From: Methanospirillum stamsii | GTDB lineage: Archaea; Halobacteriota; Methanomicrobia; Methanomicrobiales; Methanospirillaceae | NCBI RefSeq assembly: GCF_046244385.1 | Contig: NZ_CP176366.1 | Span: forward strand, 124,001-188,000 | DNA length: 64,000 nt | Reading direction: 5' to 3' | In this document: positions 1 to 8,706 of the stretch, in pieces | Layout of the letters: each line of letters starts with the position of its first letter | Numbering within the stretch: the first letter of the stretch is position 1 | Notes under the pieces: model-generated | Told to the model about the DNA's origin: nothing | Databases searched by the model: none | Seen by the model: only the letters and a program-made list of their open reading frames with translations | Made by a program: the position numbers and the translations under genes

Positions 1-1
1 T

Positions 2-3000
2 ATCACCGGATTTACCAAATTGGACAAATCAGGCATAGAAATTTCAATGAACTCCAATTGTGCTGCAGGAACCGGATCATTTCTGGAAGAGCAGGTCTCA
101 CGGTTGAACCTCTCAATTGAAGATTATGCAATATATGCAGCAAAAAGCAGTACAATCCCCCGGATTGCAGGAAGATGCAGCGTATTTGCAAAAACAGATA
201 TCATCCACCACCAGCAGGAAGGAGTATCGGTTGAAGACATACTGCAGGGTCTGGCCTATGCTTTGATCAGAAATTACCGTGGGGCGGTAATGAAAAAACT
301 ACCCATTACAAAACCCCTGTTTTTTGCCGGTGGTGTAGCTCAGAACGGAGCGATTGTCAATGCCCTGAAAGAAATCCTGAATATTACTAAAAATGACCTC
401 ATCGTTTCAGATTTTAGTGAAAATGCAGCTGCAATCGGTACTGCAATTATCGCCAGGCAAAATAATCTCAACATCTCATACGATGAGCTCCAAACTATCC
501 TTTCACAGGAAGATGCCTTTTATTCACATGAAAACCTTGATCTTACCCTGCCAGCTCTAGATAAGTTCGGACAGAATGATATTAGCAACAAACACACACG
601 TGTCCCCATTCCTTTAGAAGAAGTGAAAACTGACTGTTATCTTGGGATAGATATCGGTTCAACCAGTACCAATCTGGTTCTTATTAACAAAAAAAATGAA
701 ATTATTGCATACCGGTATCTGAGAACTCTTGGAGATCCGGTACATGCAGTCAGCACCGGACTTGCAGAACTGGGAGATGAATTTGGAGATAAAGTAAGGG
801 TTATCGGAGCTGGAACAACTGGTTCTGGAAGATATATGATTTCCAGGCTTTTCGGTGCTGATATTATTAAAGATGAGATAACCGCCCAGGCAAAAGCAGC
901 CATGACCATTGATGCTTATGTAGATACCGTATTTGAAATTGGCGGTCAGGATTCCAAATTTATCAGCCTGAAAAATGGTGTTGTCTCCGATTTTCAGATG
1001 AATAAAATCTGTGCTGCAGGTACCGGATCATTTATCGAAGAACAATCAAAAAAATTCGATATTCCCCTTGATGGATTCGGAGAAAGAGCCCTTACCAGTA
1101 AAAATCCGGTCTATCTGGGCGAACGATGCACGGTATTCATCGAGACCAGTATTGCTGCACACTTGGCAAATGGAACAAGTAATGAAGATATCATATCCGG
1201 CCTTTGTTATTCCATTGTGAAAAACTATCTGAACCGGGTAGTAGGACAGAAAAAAATAGGGAACCGGATCTTCCTTCAGGGAGGAATCGCCTACAACCAG
1301 GGAATTATCAATGCATTCCGTGCTTTGACCGGAAAAGAAGTGATTGTTCCCCCGTTCTTTAGTGTAACCGGAGCGTATGGAGCAGCAATCCTGACCAGCG
1401 AAGAGATGGGATCAAAGAAGAGTACTTTTAAAGGATTTTATCAAAGCGTACCTATAGGGGAAGAAAAAGAAGAATCCGTGCAGCAGGTCACGGGTTCTGA
1501 TTTTGAGGATATGGTTGCCGATCTTATCTTTGAAGGCTATGACGGAACTCTTGATCCACATAAAAAAACCATTGGAATTCCCCGGGCACTGTTCACCTAT
1601 GGGATGTACCCGATGTTTAATGCCTTTTTCCGCGAACTTGGCTATAATGTCATCCTTTCAGATCCAACCAGTGAAAAGACCATCTGGCTTGGACAGGATT
1701 ATTCTCTTGACGAGACCTGTTACCCGATAAAACTTATCAACGGACATGTTGCTGAACTGGTTGAGAAAAAAGTAGATTACATCTTCTTCCCTGATCTTTA
1801 CACCGTTCTCCACCCGGGTTCTCATACCAGGCAGGATTTTGGATGCCCATACATGCAGCTTGCATTCAAACTGGTCAACCGAGCCATGGAACTAGACAAA
1901 AAGGGAATAAAACTGCTTTCACCCACCATCGGATTCAGCCTTGGGGAGGGATTCATGAAAAAAAGTTTCATGAACCTTGGCACGTTACTTGATCGGACAC
2001 CTGAACAAACAGGAAAAGCCCTTCAACAAGGTATGAAGGCATTTAAGGATTTTGAAAGTCGTCTTGAAAAACGAGGTAAAGAGATAGTGAGTAATCTTAA
2101 ACCTGATGAGAAGGTCTTTGTTTTGATATCCAAAACTTATGGCGTGGCTGATCCGGTTTTAAACCTTGGAATACCGGGAAAATTAAAAGAGATGGGATTT
2201 AACACCCTGGCATTTTATAATATTCCGGAATGTGACATTTCCAAAGAGCACCCGAACATGTTCTGGCCATTTGGTCAGCATATTCTTGAAGCTGCACAGG
2301 TAGTAAAACAGCACCCAAACCTCTATGCTATCTTTCTAACCCATCACGGATGTGGCCCGGATACGGTTTTCACCCACTATTTCAAGGAGATAATGGGAGA
2401 TAAGCCATACCTGAACATAGAAGTTGATGAACACTCATCCGGAGTTGGAGTGGTAACAAGACTTGAGGCATTTGTAAACAGTCTGAATCACATTCCATCA
2501 AAACCGGCAGAAGATATGAGTTCTTATCCGGCACATGTTCCTCATCCTGAAACAAAGATAACAACCAACGGGCTTGGATTTTCCAGTTCGTCCGAATATT
2601 ATCTGCCAGATCTCTATCCATATTCCGGACTCTTCTGTGAATTTCTGAATAAAAAAGGAGTGCGGGCACACCTCTTTTCACCAACCAGTGAGAAATCAAT
2701 TGATGATGGAAGAAAACACACCATAACCAATGAATATTTCTCAATGGCGGCCCTTCTTGGCGATGCTCTGAATATTCCGGGTATACGAAATACAGATGAA
2801 AATTCTAAAATCCTGTTTATCCCCCAAAGCGAAGGGGCGGAAGCAGATGGGCAGTACAACCGATTTATCCGGACCGTTCTTGATGAAGAGGGGCTTTCTC
2901 ACATCGGAATAGAATCTCCATACATTGAAGATATCATATACGAGGATGAAGATTTTCTCAATTCCCTCTATGTTATCCTGATTGCCGGAGACCTTGTTCT

Positions 3001-3670
3001 GACTACTCCGGTATCTGACCGGGCACGGTACCTGAACCAGATAAAAGGCATGATACAGAGGAATGAACTGGATATTCATTCCCTCAAAACAATAGCCTGG
3101 GAGATTTCAATGATCCTCCAATCTGCACCGCCGGAAAAAACCGTGCTTGCCATAGGTGAACCCCTGGTTCTCTACAATGATGTGCTTAATAGTCAGATTC
3201 TAAGTGAGATTGAAAATAAATCCGCCAGGATCATGTATGCACCATTAAGTGAATATCTCTGGCAGACCTGGAAAGATTATATTCTCCAGTATGGGAACGA
3301 GAGAACAAAAACACTCTTACAGAAACTCTCAGTTCTTGAGGACTACATGAGCCAGATACATCAGGTACTTGGAGAATTCAGCCCTTACGAAGAAAAGGCA
3401 GATGATCTTATCAGGCTTGCAGATGCATCCACCGGGTATTATGCCGGTGCATTTGGCAGGTACCGGGAAGCAAAAGTCCTCGGGTTACCAGCATCAGTAA
3501 GCGGAGTCATTACTCTCTCATCAATGTACGAGAATACAGGAATTCTGCTCAATACCCTTCATAAAGGATTTGATTCTGATCATCAGAAACCAATCCTGAA
3601 TCTGACATTTGATGGGACAAGAAATGAGCATGATGAAAGCAAGGTAGAATCATTCCTCTACTACCTGTAA
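2..3670 (+). CDS. 2-hydroxyacyl-CoA dehydratase activase-like fusion protein, 5'-truncated by window
   Basis: The reading frame is open from base 2, so the true start lies upstream; TTG at 20 is only the first start-like codon. The protein contains the end of one BadF/BcrA/HgdC ATPase domain and then a second complete one starting near residue 207 (GIDIGSTSTNLVL). Both carry the CAAGTGSF cysteine motif and a later RC(S/T)VF cysteine, the pair that holds the bridging [4Fe-4S] cluster in activase dimers. From about residue 515 it continues into a DUF2229/HgdB-like region with DETCYP and FGCPYMQ cysteines. Family members use ATP hydrolysis to push electrons to very low potential for a partner enzyme. 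No dehydratase subunits follow, so the partner is unknown. The DGC gene is 56 bp downstream. Confidence 0.85.
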   Translation: MTGFTKLDKSGIEISMNSNCAAGTGSFLEEQVSRLNLSIEDYAIYAAKSSTIPRIAGRCSVFAKTDIIHHQQEGVSVEDILQGLAYALIRNYRGAVMKKLPITKPLFFAGGVAQNGAIVNALKEILNITKNDLIVSDFSENAAAIGTAIIARQNNLNISYDELQTILSQEDAFYSHENLDLTLPALDKFGQNDISNKHTRVPIPLEEVKTDCYLGIDIGSTSTNLVLINKKNEIIAYRYLRTLGDPVHAVSTGLAELGDEFGDKVRVIGAGTTGSGRYMISRLFGADIIKDEITAQAKAAMTIDAYVDTVFEIGGQDSKFISLKNGVVSDFQMNKICAAGTGSFIEEQSKKFDIPLDGFGERALTSKNPVYLGERCTVFIETSIAAHLANGTSNEDIISGLCYSIVKNYLNRVVGQKKIGNRIFLQGGIAYNQGIINAFRALTGKEVIVPPFFSVTGAYGAAILTSEEMGSKKSTFKGFYQSVPIGEEKEESVQQVTGSDFEDMVADLIFEGYDGTLDPHKKTIGIPRALFTYGMYPMFNAFFRELGYNVILSDPTSEKTIWLGQDYSLDETCYPIKLINGHVAELVEKKVDYIFFPDLYTVLHPGSHTRQDFGCPYMQLAFKLVNRAMELDKKGIKLLSPTIGFSLGEGFMKKSFMNLGTLLDRTPEQTGKALQQGMKAFKDFESRLEKRGKEIVSNLKPDEKVFVLISKTYGVADPVLNLGIPGKLKEMGFNTLAFYNIPECDISKEHPNMFWPFGQHILEAAQVVKQHPNLYAIFLTHHGCGPDTVFTHYFKEIMGDKPYLNIEVDEHSSGVGVVTRLEAFVNSLNHIPSKPAEDMSSYPAHVPHPETKITTNGLGFSSSSEYYLPDLYPYSGLFCEFLNKKGVRAHLFSPTSEKSIDDGRKHTITNEYFSMAALLGDALNIPGIRNTDENSKILFIPQSEGAEADGQYNRFIRTVLDEEGLSHIGIESPYIEDIIYEDEDFLNSLYVILIAGDLVLTTPVSDRARYLNQIKGMIQRNELDIHSLKTIAWEISMILQSAPPEKTVLAIGEPLVLYNDVLNSQILSEIENKSARIMYAPLSEYLWQTWKDYILQYGNERTKTLLQKLSVLEDYMSQIHQVLGEFSPYEEKADDLIRLADASTGYYAGAFGRYREAKVLGLPASVSGVITLSSMYENTGILLNTLHKGFDSDHQKPILNLTFDGTRNEHDESKVESFLYYL

Positions 3671-3726
3671 ATTTTTAGGAAAAAAAAGAGAATTTGAACA
3701 AAATTCTATCAATGTGAGAAAATTTT

Positions 3727-4104
3727 ATGAATACAAAAGAGGAACCTGGCACGAAAACAAGTGCAGAACACATACTTATCCCATGCTGCGGTCAGGCAAA
3801 TACCGGACAAATCACAAACCAGGCAGCAATTGCTCTGGCAGATGAAGAATACGGACAATATTACTGTACTGCCCTCCTTGCGTTAAATCCGGAGATTATC
3901 CAAAACCGATTACAAGGAACAGAAAAAATCGTGGCGATTGACGGATGTAATATGGCGTGTGCAAAGAAAATTGCTCTTCAGGCAGGACTGGAAGTGAATC
4001 ATCATGTTCTGGTCACCGATCTCGGCATAGAAAAGAAAGAAGGAAGAAAATTCTCACCTGAACAGGTAAAAAAAGTCACTGATGCTATCCAGAATAAAAA
4101 ATGA
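3727..4104 (+). CDS. DGC-domain putative zinc-binding protein
   Basis: A 125-residue protein matching the small DGC family (putative metal-binding proteins of unknown role). It shows an early CCG motif (ILIPCCGQANTG), a central Cys (YYCTALLAL), and the family signature IDGCNMACAKK. These cysteines could bind zinc or another metal. There is no signal peptide or membrane segment, so it should be cytoplasmic. It follows the activase gene in the same direction after 56 bp and may be cotranscribed. The start is the ATG at 3727; no strong Shine-Dalgarno sequence is visible. Function cannot be stated beyond metal binding. Confidence 0.75.
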   Translation: MNTKEEPGTKTSAEHILIPCCGQANTGQITNQAAIALADEEYGQYYCTALLALNPEIIQNRLQGTEKIVAIDGCNMACAKKIALQAGLEVNHHVLVTDLGIEKKEGRKFSPEQVKKVTDAIQNKK

Positions 4105-4237
4105 TTTTTTCCATAAATGTCCGTAGTTCATAATAAAGCCAGGAATCAATACATTTTTTGAAAAAAGCTTGTGATATTTTAAAAAATTCTCACACAATGA
4201 GAAACAGTTATAGATATCGACTCCCAATGTAATTATA

Positions 4238-4271
4238 ACGGTTTGATATTAACCGTATTTTTATCAACCGT
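4238..4271. promoter_or_regulatory. Putative PadR operator
   Basis: ACGGTT at 4238-4243 and AACCGT at 4251-4256 form an inverted repeat with a 7-bp spacer. A third half-site, AACCGT, follows at 4266-4271, 15 bp further on. The site lies 40-70 bp upstream of the PadR-family gene, where PadR regulators commonly autoregulate. The sequence is seen directly; the binding is inferred. Confidence 0.45.
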
Positions 4272-4308
4272 TAGACATAATGAATGAAAAATCCAACATG
4301 TGTTTATC

Positions 4309-4788
4309 ATGAAAAATATCTGGAAATTTGCTCCGGAGGATGGAAAGGAAAGAGGATTGCTTACTCTACTCGTTCTCCATTTATTGGAGAAAAAACCACA
4401 ATCTGGATATGAACTGTTAAAGGAGATAAGTGAGACAACCGACAATACCTGGGTGCCAAATAAAGGGACACTGTATCCACTTTTAAAATCATTGGAGCAG
4501 GAAGGCCTCATTCAGGTAAAAGAGATAGGAAAAAGATCAAAAATCACCTTTGAACTCACAGAAGAAGGAAGAATGATGCATCATACCCTGAAAGAGAAAA
4601 AAGACGAAGCTGAAACCAGGGTCACTTTCTTCAAAAAACTCCATCGGGAAATATTTGGTGAAGAAAAATTTACTTTTATCAATTTCATGATGGATATCAG
4701 GTTTTACGTGGAAGACCTGCCTCCCGAAAAGCAGCAAAAAGCAATTGAAATTTTACAGAAATCTTTTGATGAGATAAAAAAAATCTGA
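4309..4788 (+). CDS. PadR-family transcriptional regulator
   Basis: A 159-residue cytoplasmic DNA-binding protein. The N-terminal winged helix has the PadR hallmarks: LLTLLVLHLLEKKPQSGYEL, then NKGTLYPLLKSLEQEGLI and a wing with ELTEEGR. The remaining roughly 75 residues are charged and helical, as expected for the dimerisation tail. The start is taken as ATG 4309 (MKNIWKFAPEDG); GTG at 4300 in the same frame would add three residues. A dyad of ACGGTT/AACCGT half-sites lies just upstream. The gene precedes the TrmO-like, FmdE-like, methyltransferase and DrrAB-like exporter genes, which are plausible targets. PadR proteins often sense small planar or phenolic ligands; the ligand here is unknown. 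Confidence 0.85.
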   Translation: MKNIWKFAPEDGKERGLLTLLVLHLLEKKPQSGYELLKEISETTDNTWVPNKGTLYPLLKSLEQEGLIQVKEIGKRSKITFELTEEGRMMHHTLKEKKDEAETRVTFFKKLHREIFGEEKFTFINFMMDIRFYVEDLPPEKQQKAIEILQKSFDEIKKI

Positions 4789-4839
4789 CACATTTTTGAA
4801 AAACTTTTTCAGATAAATAATCCAAAAATACCTGAAACT

Positions 4840-5382
4840 ATGACAAATAACACCTTGACTAATTATGAAATTTGTATAAAACCCGTTGGAATAGTGAAAA
4901 ATGATCTCCTTGCCCCACCGCTGGTTGTTGGAGCGGATGGACTACAGCATAACCAGGCATGTACATCTGCTATGAGAGATATGACAGAGACTGATGTCCG
5001 GATTTCCGAGATCATTCTTGATGAAGAATTTTCCGAACTTCTTGAGGGTGTTGAAGAATACTCACATATCATGATCCTGTACTGGGGACATGAGGTCACC
5101 GATTCCGGAAGGGCAATGAAAATCACTCACCCGGCTGGCCTTACTAACTATCCAAAACAGGGTGTTTATGCAACCTACAGCCCTGCTCGGCCAAACCCGG
5201 TTTTAATGACGGTAGTAAAACTGGTGAAAAAAGAAGAAAAAAGATTGTATGTATCCGGTCTTGATGCCATCAATAACAGCCCGGTACTTGATATCAAACC
5301 ATATGTGCCAGTATTGTTTCCCCAGGAAGGGGTGATTATTCCTGACTGGATGAAAAAAATCATGTCTGAATTTCATTCATAA
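4840..5382 (+). CDS. TrmO/TsaA-like SAM-dependent methyltransferase fold protein
   Basis: A 180-residue protein of the TsaA/UPF0066 (TrmO N-terminal) family, beta-barrel SAM-binding proteins whose studied bacterial member N6-methylates t6A37 in tRNA. Recognisable elements are the KPVGIVKN opening, EYSHIMILYW in the middle, SPARPNPVLMTVV (the RPNP motif) and SGLDAINNSPVLDIKPY near the end. It starts 51 bp after the PadR gene and ends 14 bp before the FmdE-like gene, so it is probably in an operon with them. That setting makes a small-molecule or metal-linked role as plausible as tRNA modification. A second, distinct family member lies inside the molybdate operon at 52537-53082. Confidence 0.8.
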   Translation: MTNNTLTNYEICIKPVGIVKNDLLAPPLVVGADGLQHNQACTSAMRDMTETDVRISEIILDEEFSELLEGVEEYSHIMILYWGHEVTDSGRAMKITHPAGLTNYPKQGVYATYSPARPNPVLMTVVKLVKKEEKRLYVSGLDAINNSPVLDIKPYVPVLFPQEGVIIPDWMKKIMSEFHS

Positions 5383-5396
5383 AAAGAGGTAAATGA

Positions 5397-6209
5397 ATGG
5401 TAAAACCCCGAAATTATAAGAAAGAATCTGATTTTTGTTCTGGTATAATGAGCAAAGAGATGATTGAAAAACTCAAAACCGATCCAAGAGCAGCCTTTAA
5501 AGAAGCAATTCAGAAGAGAGATGCAGCATCATGCCTGATAAAAACAGCCGAGATCCATGGGCATTATTGTCCGGGAAGTGCTCTCGGTGTTATGGCTTCG
5601 TTATATGGTCTCAGTCTTTTGGAAAAAGACAGTCTTGATTCCGATGGAATCATGGAGAACCTCCTGGCGATTATTGAGGTTAACGCCTGTTTTGCAGATG
5701 GGGTGCAGGCAGTTTCAGGATGCACTCTTGGTAATAATTCACTCATTTACCGGGATCTTGGAAAACATGCGGTTACGTTTGTATCCCGGAACGAAAAAGA
5801 AGGAGTCCGTGTTCGCCTGCTCCCGGATTTCAGGACATTAATCAATGAAGATGTTCCGGAATTTTATCCGCTTATGGATAAAGTAATCATGAAAAGAAAG
5901 GGAACAAAGGAAGAAGAAAAATTGTTCAGGGAAAAGGGGCGTGAAGCAGCATTTGCAATCATTAAATACCCCTTTGAAAAATTATTTGCATCCGAGCGGG
6001 TTATCCCGGTAATTCCTGAACGGGCACCCATTACCGGCACCATGGTATGTCCGGAATGTGGAGAAGAGGTAATGGAGACAAAAACCCGGAAACGTGGACT
6101 GATGCGGAATATGTGTTTTATGTGCAGCGGGAAATTACAGGAAGTAAACGGACAGGGAATTGTTGAACTAAACCTCCGGGAACATGGATATCTCAAGGAA
6201 CCGGTATAA
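5397..6209 (+). CDS. FmdE-family protein with C-terminal zinc ribbon
   Basis: 270 residues. The N-terminal FmdE domain shows the HGHYCPGSALG metal-binding motif, then a Cys in NACFADGVQAVSGCTLGN and DLGKHAVTF. The last third carries a rubredoxin-like or zinc-ribbon motif with two Cys-X2-Cys pairs (MVCPECGEE and NMCFMCSGK). FmdE is named from the formylmethanofuran dehydrogenase operons of methanogens, but the family is broader and its biochemical role is poorly defined. A linked Mo/W-cofactor, tetrapyrrole or metal function is inferred. AAGAGGT upstream supports the ATG at 5397. The methyltransferase gene starts 15 bp after its stop. Confidence 0.85.
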   Translation: MVKPRNYKKESDFCSGIMSKEMIEKLKTDPRAAFKEAIQKRDAASCLIKTAEIHGHYCPGSALGVMASLYGLSLLEKDSLDSDGIMENLLAIIEVNACFADGVQAVSGCTLGNNSLIYRDLGKHAVTFVSRNEKEGVRVRLLPDFRTLINEDVPEFYPLMDKVIMKRKGTKEEEKLFREKGREAAFAIIKYPFEKLFASERVIPVIPERAPITGTMVCPECGEEVMETKTRKRGLMRNMCFMCSGKLQEVNGQGIVELNLREHGYLKEPV

Positions 6210-6224
6210 GAGGAGAAATATCAC

Positions 6225-6836
6225 ATGAATGATGCCAATATTTGTAAAGGTTCAATGACAAGACCAGGTCCGGGACATCGGAGAGGAAGGGGTCCGAGCA
6301 GTTACTGGATGCAGGATCCAGACCTGGTGTTCAGGGAATTAAACCTCAAAGAAGGTGATACATTTCTTGATATCGGGTGTGGCACCGGGGATTATGCAAT
6401 CCGGGCAGGTACTGAAGTGGGCAGGAGTGGGACTGTTTTTGCTACAGACATACAGGAAGGGCTTGTTCATGCTCTCATGGAAAGAGCAAAAACAGAAGGC
6501 CTTGAAAATATCCATGCAGTCGTCAATGATATCCGAAATCCTCTGCCATTTGAAAACAGTTGCATTGATATCTGTTTAATCTCGACAGTTCTACATAGTC
6601 TTGACCTGAATCAGGCTCTTCCAATGTTGCTCAGGGAGATCAAACGTGTGTTAAAACCAGAAGGGAAACTGGCAATAATTGAATGTAATAAGGAAAATCT
6701 GGATTTTGGTCCTCCTTTACACATGCGAATTTCAGCAGATGAATTGAACCAACATATTTCAACCCATGGTTTCGTTAATGTTTCTCATGCTGATTTAGGA
6801 TTTAATTATTTGAATTCTTTTGTTGCTCAATCCTGA
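6225..6836 (+). CDS. Class I SAM-dependent methyltransferase
   Basis: 203 residues. The Rossmann SAM-binding fold is clear: motif I FLDIGCGTGDYAIRAG near residue 47, the acidic end of strand 2 in VFATDIQEG, the ND motif in AVVNDIRN, and LLREIKRVLKPEGKLAIIE (Methyltransf_11/UbiE type). An N-terminal RPGPGHRRGRGPSSYWM stretch is often seen in archaeal methyltransferases beside metal-related genes. AGGAG sits at good spacing before ATG 6225. It is cotranscribed with the FmdE-like gene and followed by a T-rich terminator. The substrate is unknown. Confidence 0.85.
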   Translation: MNDANICKGSMTRPGPGHRRGRGPSSYWMQDPDLVFRELNLKEGDTFLDIGCGTGDYAIRAGTEVGRSGTVFATDIQEGLVHALMERAKTEGLENIHAVVNDIRNPLPFENSCIDICLISTVLHSLDLNQALPMLLREIKRVLKPEGKLAIIECNKENLDFGPPLHMRISADELNQHISTHGFVNVSHADLGFNYLNSFVAQS

Positions 6837-6850
6837 TTTCCGGAGCCTGA

Positions 6851-6868
6851 TTCTTCTTTTTTTGTTTT
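6851..6868 (+). terminator. T-rich archaeal terminator
   Basis: The run TTCTTCTTTTTTTGTTTT begins 14 bp after the methyltransferase stop codon, typical of archaeal oligo-T termination. It would end the PadR/TrmO-like/FmdE-like/methyltransferase unit. Confidence 0.5.
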
Positions 6869-6924
6869 AAATATTTTGATTTTTGGATGTACATTCGGGA
6901 GAGGTGAATCATGATATTTATGTA

Positions 6925-6950
6925 GTGATCACTGATTATGAATAATCAGT
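6925..6950. promoter_or_regulatory. Palindromic operator candidate before the ABC exporter
   Basis: The perfect dyad ACTGATTA-tgaa-TAATCAGT spans 6931-6950, 14 bp before the exporter ATPase start. The 8-bp palindrome GTGATCAC (6925-6932) overlaps its left edge. The position suggests a repressor site or a 5'-leader hairpin. Confidence 0.4.
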
Positions 6951-6964
6951 AATTTTTTGATACT

Positions 6965-7954
6965 ATGGTTGCAATTCAGACATACAATCTGACCAAACAA
7001 TTCGGAACCCTAACAGCAGTTAATTCTTTGAATCTAGCCATTCACAAAGGTACCATCTTCGGGCTTCTCGGCCCTAACGGAGCCGGAAAAAGTACGCTCC
7101 TTTCCATGCTCTGTACCATATTAAACCCGACATCCGGCACTGCTACGGTCAATGGATATGATATTCTCACAGAATCAGAAAAAGTCAGACAAAGTATCGG
7201 GATCGTTTTTCAGAGCATTAGTATTGATGATCGGCTTACCGGACGAGAGAACCTGAAATTTCATGCCATGCTCTATAATGTACCGGAAGACAAAATTGCA
7301 GGCCGGATTGATGAAGTCCTCGCCCTTCTTGAACTCTCCGACCGGGCAGACGATCTCGTGAGAACATATTCGGGAGGAATGATACGTCGTCTTGAGATGG
7401 CACGGGGACTTCTACATCATCCGCATATCCTTTTTCTTGATGAACCAACAATCGGACTTGATCCTCAGACCAGGGAACATATCTGGTCATATATTCAGGA
7501 ACTTACCCGGAAAAAGAAAGGAGATCTGACAGTCCTGCTCACTACCCATTACATGGATGAAGCAGATCTGCTCTGTGATGAGGTTGCAATTATTGATAAA
7601 GGACAAATAATCGTCCGGGATACACCTGGAAACCTGAAACAGGATTTACAAGGCGAAAAAATCAGTTTTAATATGAAATCACCGGAGATTCTTGCATCAT
7701 TACTATCAGATAATCCCCGGATTTGTAAAGTCTCAACTGAATCCGGACTGCTTGAGGTACAGGTCATCCATAATGGAAATATTGTCCAGGAGATCTTTGA
7801 CATTGCAAGAGAAGCGGGTATTGAGATAGACCATATTAGTATTCATGAATCCTCAATGCATGACGTCTTTTTACATTACACCGGAAAAGAGATTCGAAAA
7901 GAAGAGGATGATAATTTCACTTCACAGTACCGGAAAAGCAGGAGGAGACGATGA
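6965..7954 (+). CDS. ABC-2 type exporter ATP-binding protein (DrrA/CcmA-like)
   Basis: 329 residues, cytoplasmic. Walker A is LGPNGAGKST, the signature YSGGMIRRLEMARGL and Walker B ILFLDEPTIGLDPQTRE, followed by the switch histidine in TTHYMDEADLLCDEVAII. The DPQTR context and the roughly 90-residue C-terminal extension are typical of daunorubicin-resistance-type exporters. Its stop overlaps the permease start by 4 bp. Family members export drugs, lipids or antibiotics; the cargo here is not predictable. A palindrome just upstream suggests regulated expression. Confidence 0.9.
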   Translation: MVAIQTYNLTKQFGTLTAVNSLNLAIHKGTIFGLLGPNGAGKSTLLSMLCTILNPTSGTATVNGYDILTESEKVRQSIGIVFQSISIDDRLTGRENLKFHAMLYNVPEDKIAGRIDEVLALLELSDRADDLVRTYSGGMIRRLEMARGLLHHPHILFLDEPTIGLDPQTREHIWSYIQELTRKKKGDLTVLLTTHYMDEADLLCDEVAIIDKGQIIVRDTPGNLKQDLQGEKISFNMKSPEILASLLSDNPRICKVSTESGLLEVQVIHNGNIVQEIFDIAREAGIEIDHISIHESSMHDVFLHYTGKEIRKEEDDNFTSQYRKSRRRR

Positions 7955-8706
7955 ACAAAGAGATCAAAGCCATATACACCATATGGCTTCGTGAAATGAC
8001 AAAATTCTCCCGGGAACGAGTCAGTATTGCAAGTTCACTGGTTACACCGGTTCTCTGGCTTTTTGTATTTGGCGGAGGGATGGGAATTAATGTCCGGATG
8101 GGTATCATGGGTAACGGTTATTCAGCATTTATTTTTCCGGGGATTATAGGAATGACGCTTTTAATGACCTCAATCCGGTCAGGAATCTCCATCATCTGGG
8201 ATCGGGATTTTGGTTTTTTAAAGGAGATCATGGTCGCCCCGATATCCCGAATATCAATTGTAATTGGAAAAGCACTTGGTGGAGCAACTACCGCTATTAT
8301 TGAAGGAGTATTTATTCTCCTGCTCGCGTTTATTGTAGGAATTCACCTCTCAGCAATACAGATTATCCTGGTAATTCCGGTAATGTTTTTGATCTCTCTT
8401 GGGTATAACGGGTTTGGACTCGCGTTTGCTTCTTCAATCCAGAGTTCGGAGGGTTTTCAGGGGATTATGGGATTTATCATCATGCCCACCTTTTTTTTAA
8501 GCGGGGCTTTATGGCCGCTCACCAATGCACCTGAATGGCTGAAAGCAATCAGTTATTGTAATCCGCTGACTTACGGGGTTGATATTATGCGTCACATTAT
8601 CCTGGGGGAGGGTCAGTTTTTGCTCCCTGCCGATGTACTGATAATTGTGTGCTTTGCTACAGGAACACTTATTCTTACATCTCATTTCTTTTCAGTAAAA
8701 AAATAA
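7951..8706 (+). CDS. ABC-2 type exporter permease (DrrB-like)
   Basis: 251 residues with about six hydrophobic segments: VTPVLWLFVFGGGMG, the GIIGMTLLMTS region, a long helix from IEGVFILLLAFIVG, and the C-terminal PADVLIIVCFATGTLIL. The ABC2 membrane signature GRDFGFL-like (WDRDFGFLKEIMVAPIS) and the conserved FFLSGALWPL are present. It overlaps the ATPase gene by ATGA and has an AGGAGGAG Shine-Dalgarno sequence. It should form a homodimeric membrane channel driven by the upstream ATPase. Confidence 0.9.
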   Translation: MNKEIKAIYTIWLREMTKFSRERVSIASSLVTPVLWLFVFGGGMGINVRMGIMGNGYSAFIFPGIIGMTLLMTSIRSGISIIWDRDFGFLKEIMVAPISRISIVIGKALGGATTAIIEGVFILLLAFIVGIHLSAIQIILVIPVMFLISLGYNGFGLAFASSIQSSEGFQGIMGFIIMPTFFLSGALWPLTNAPEWLKAISYCNPLTYGVDIMRHIILGEGQFLLPADVLIIVCFATGTLILTSHFFSVKK

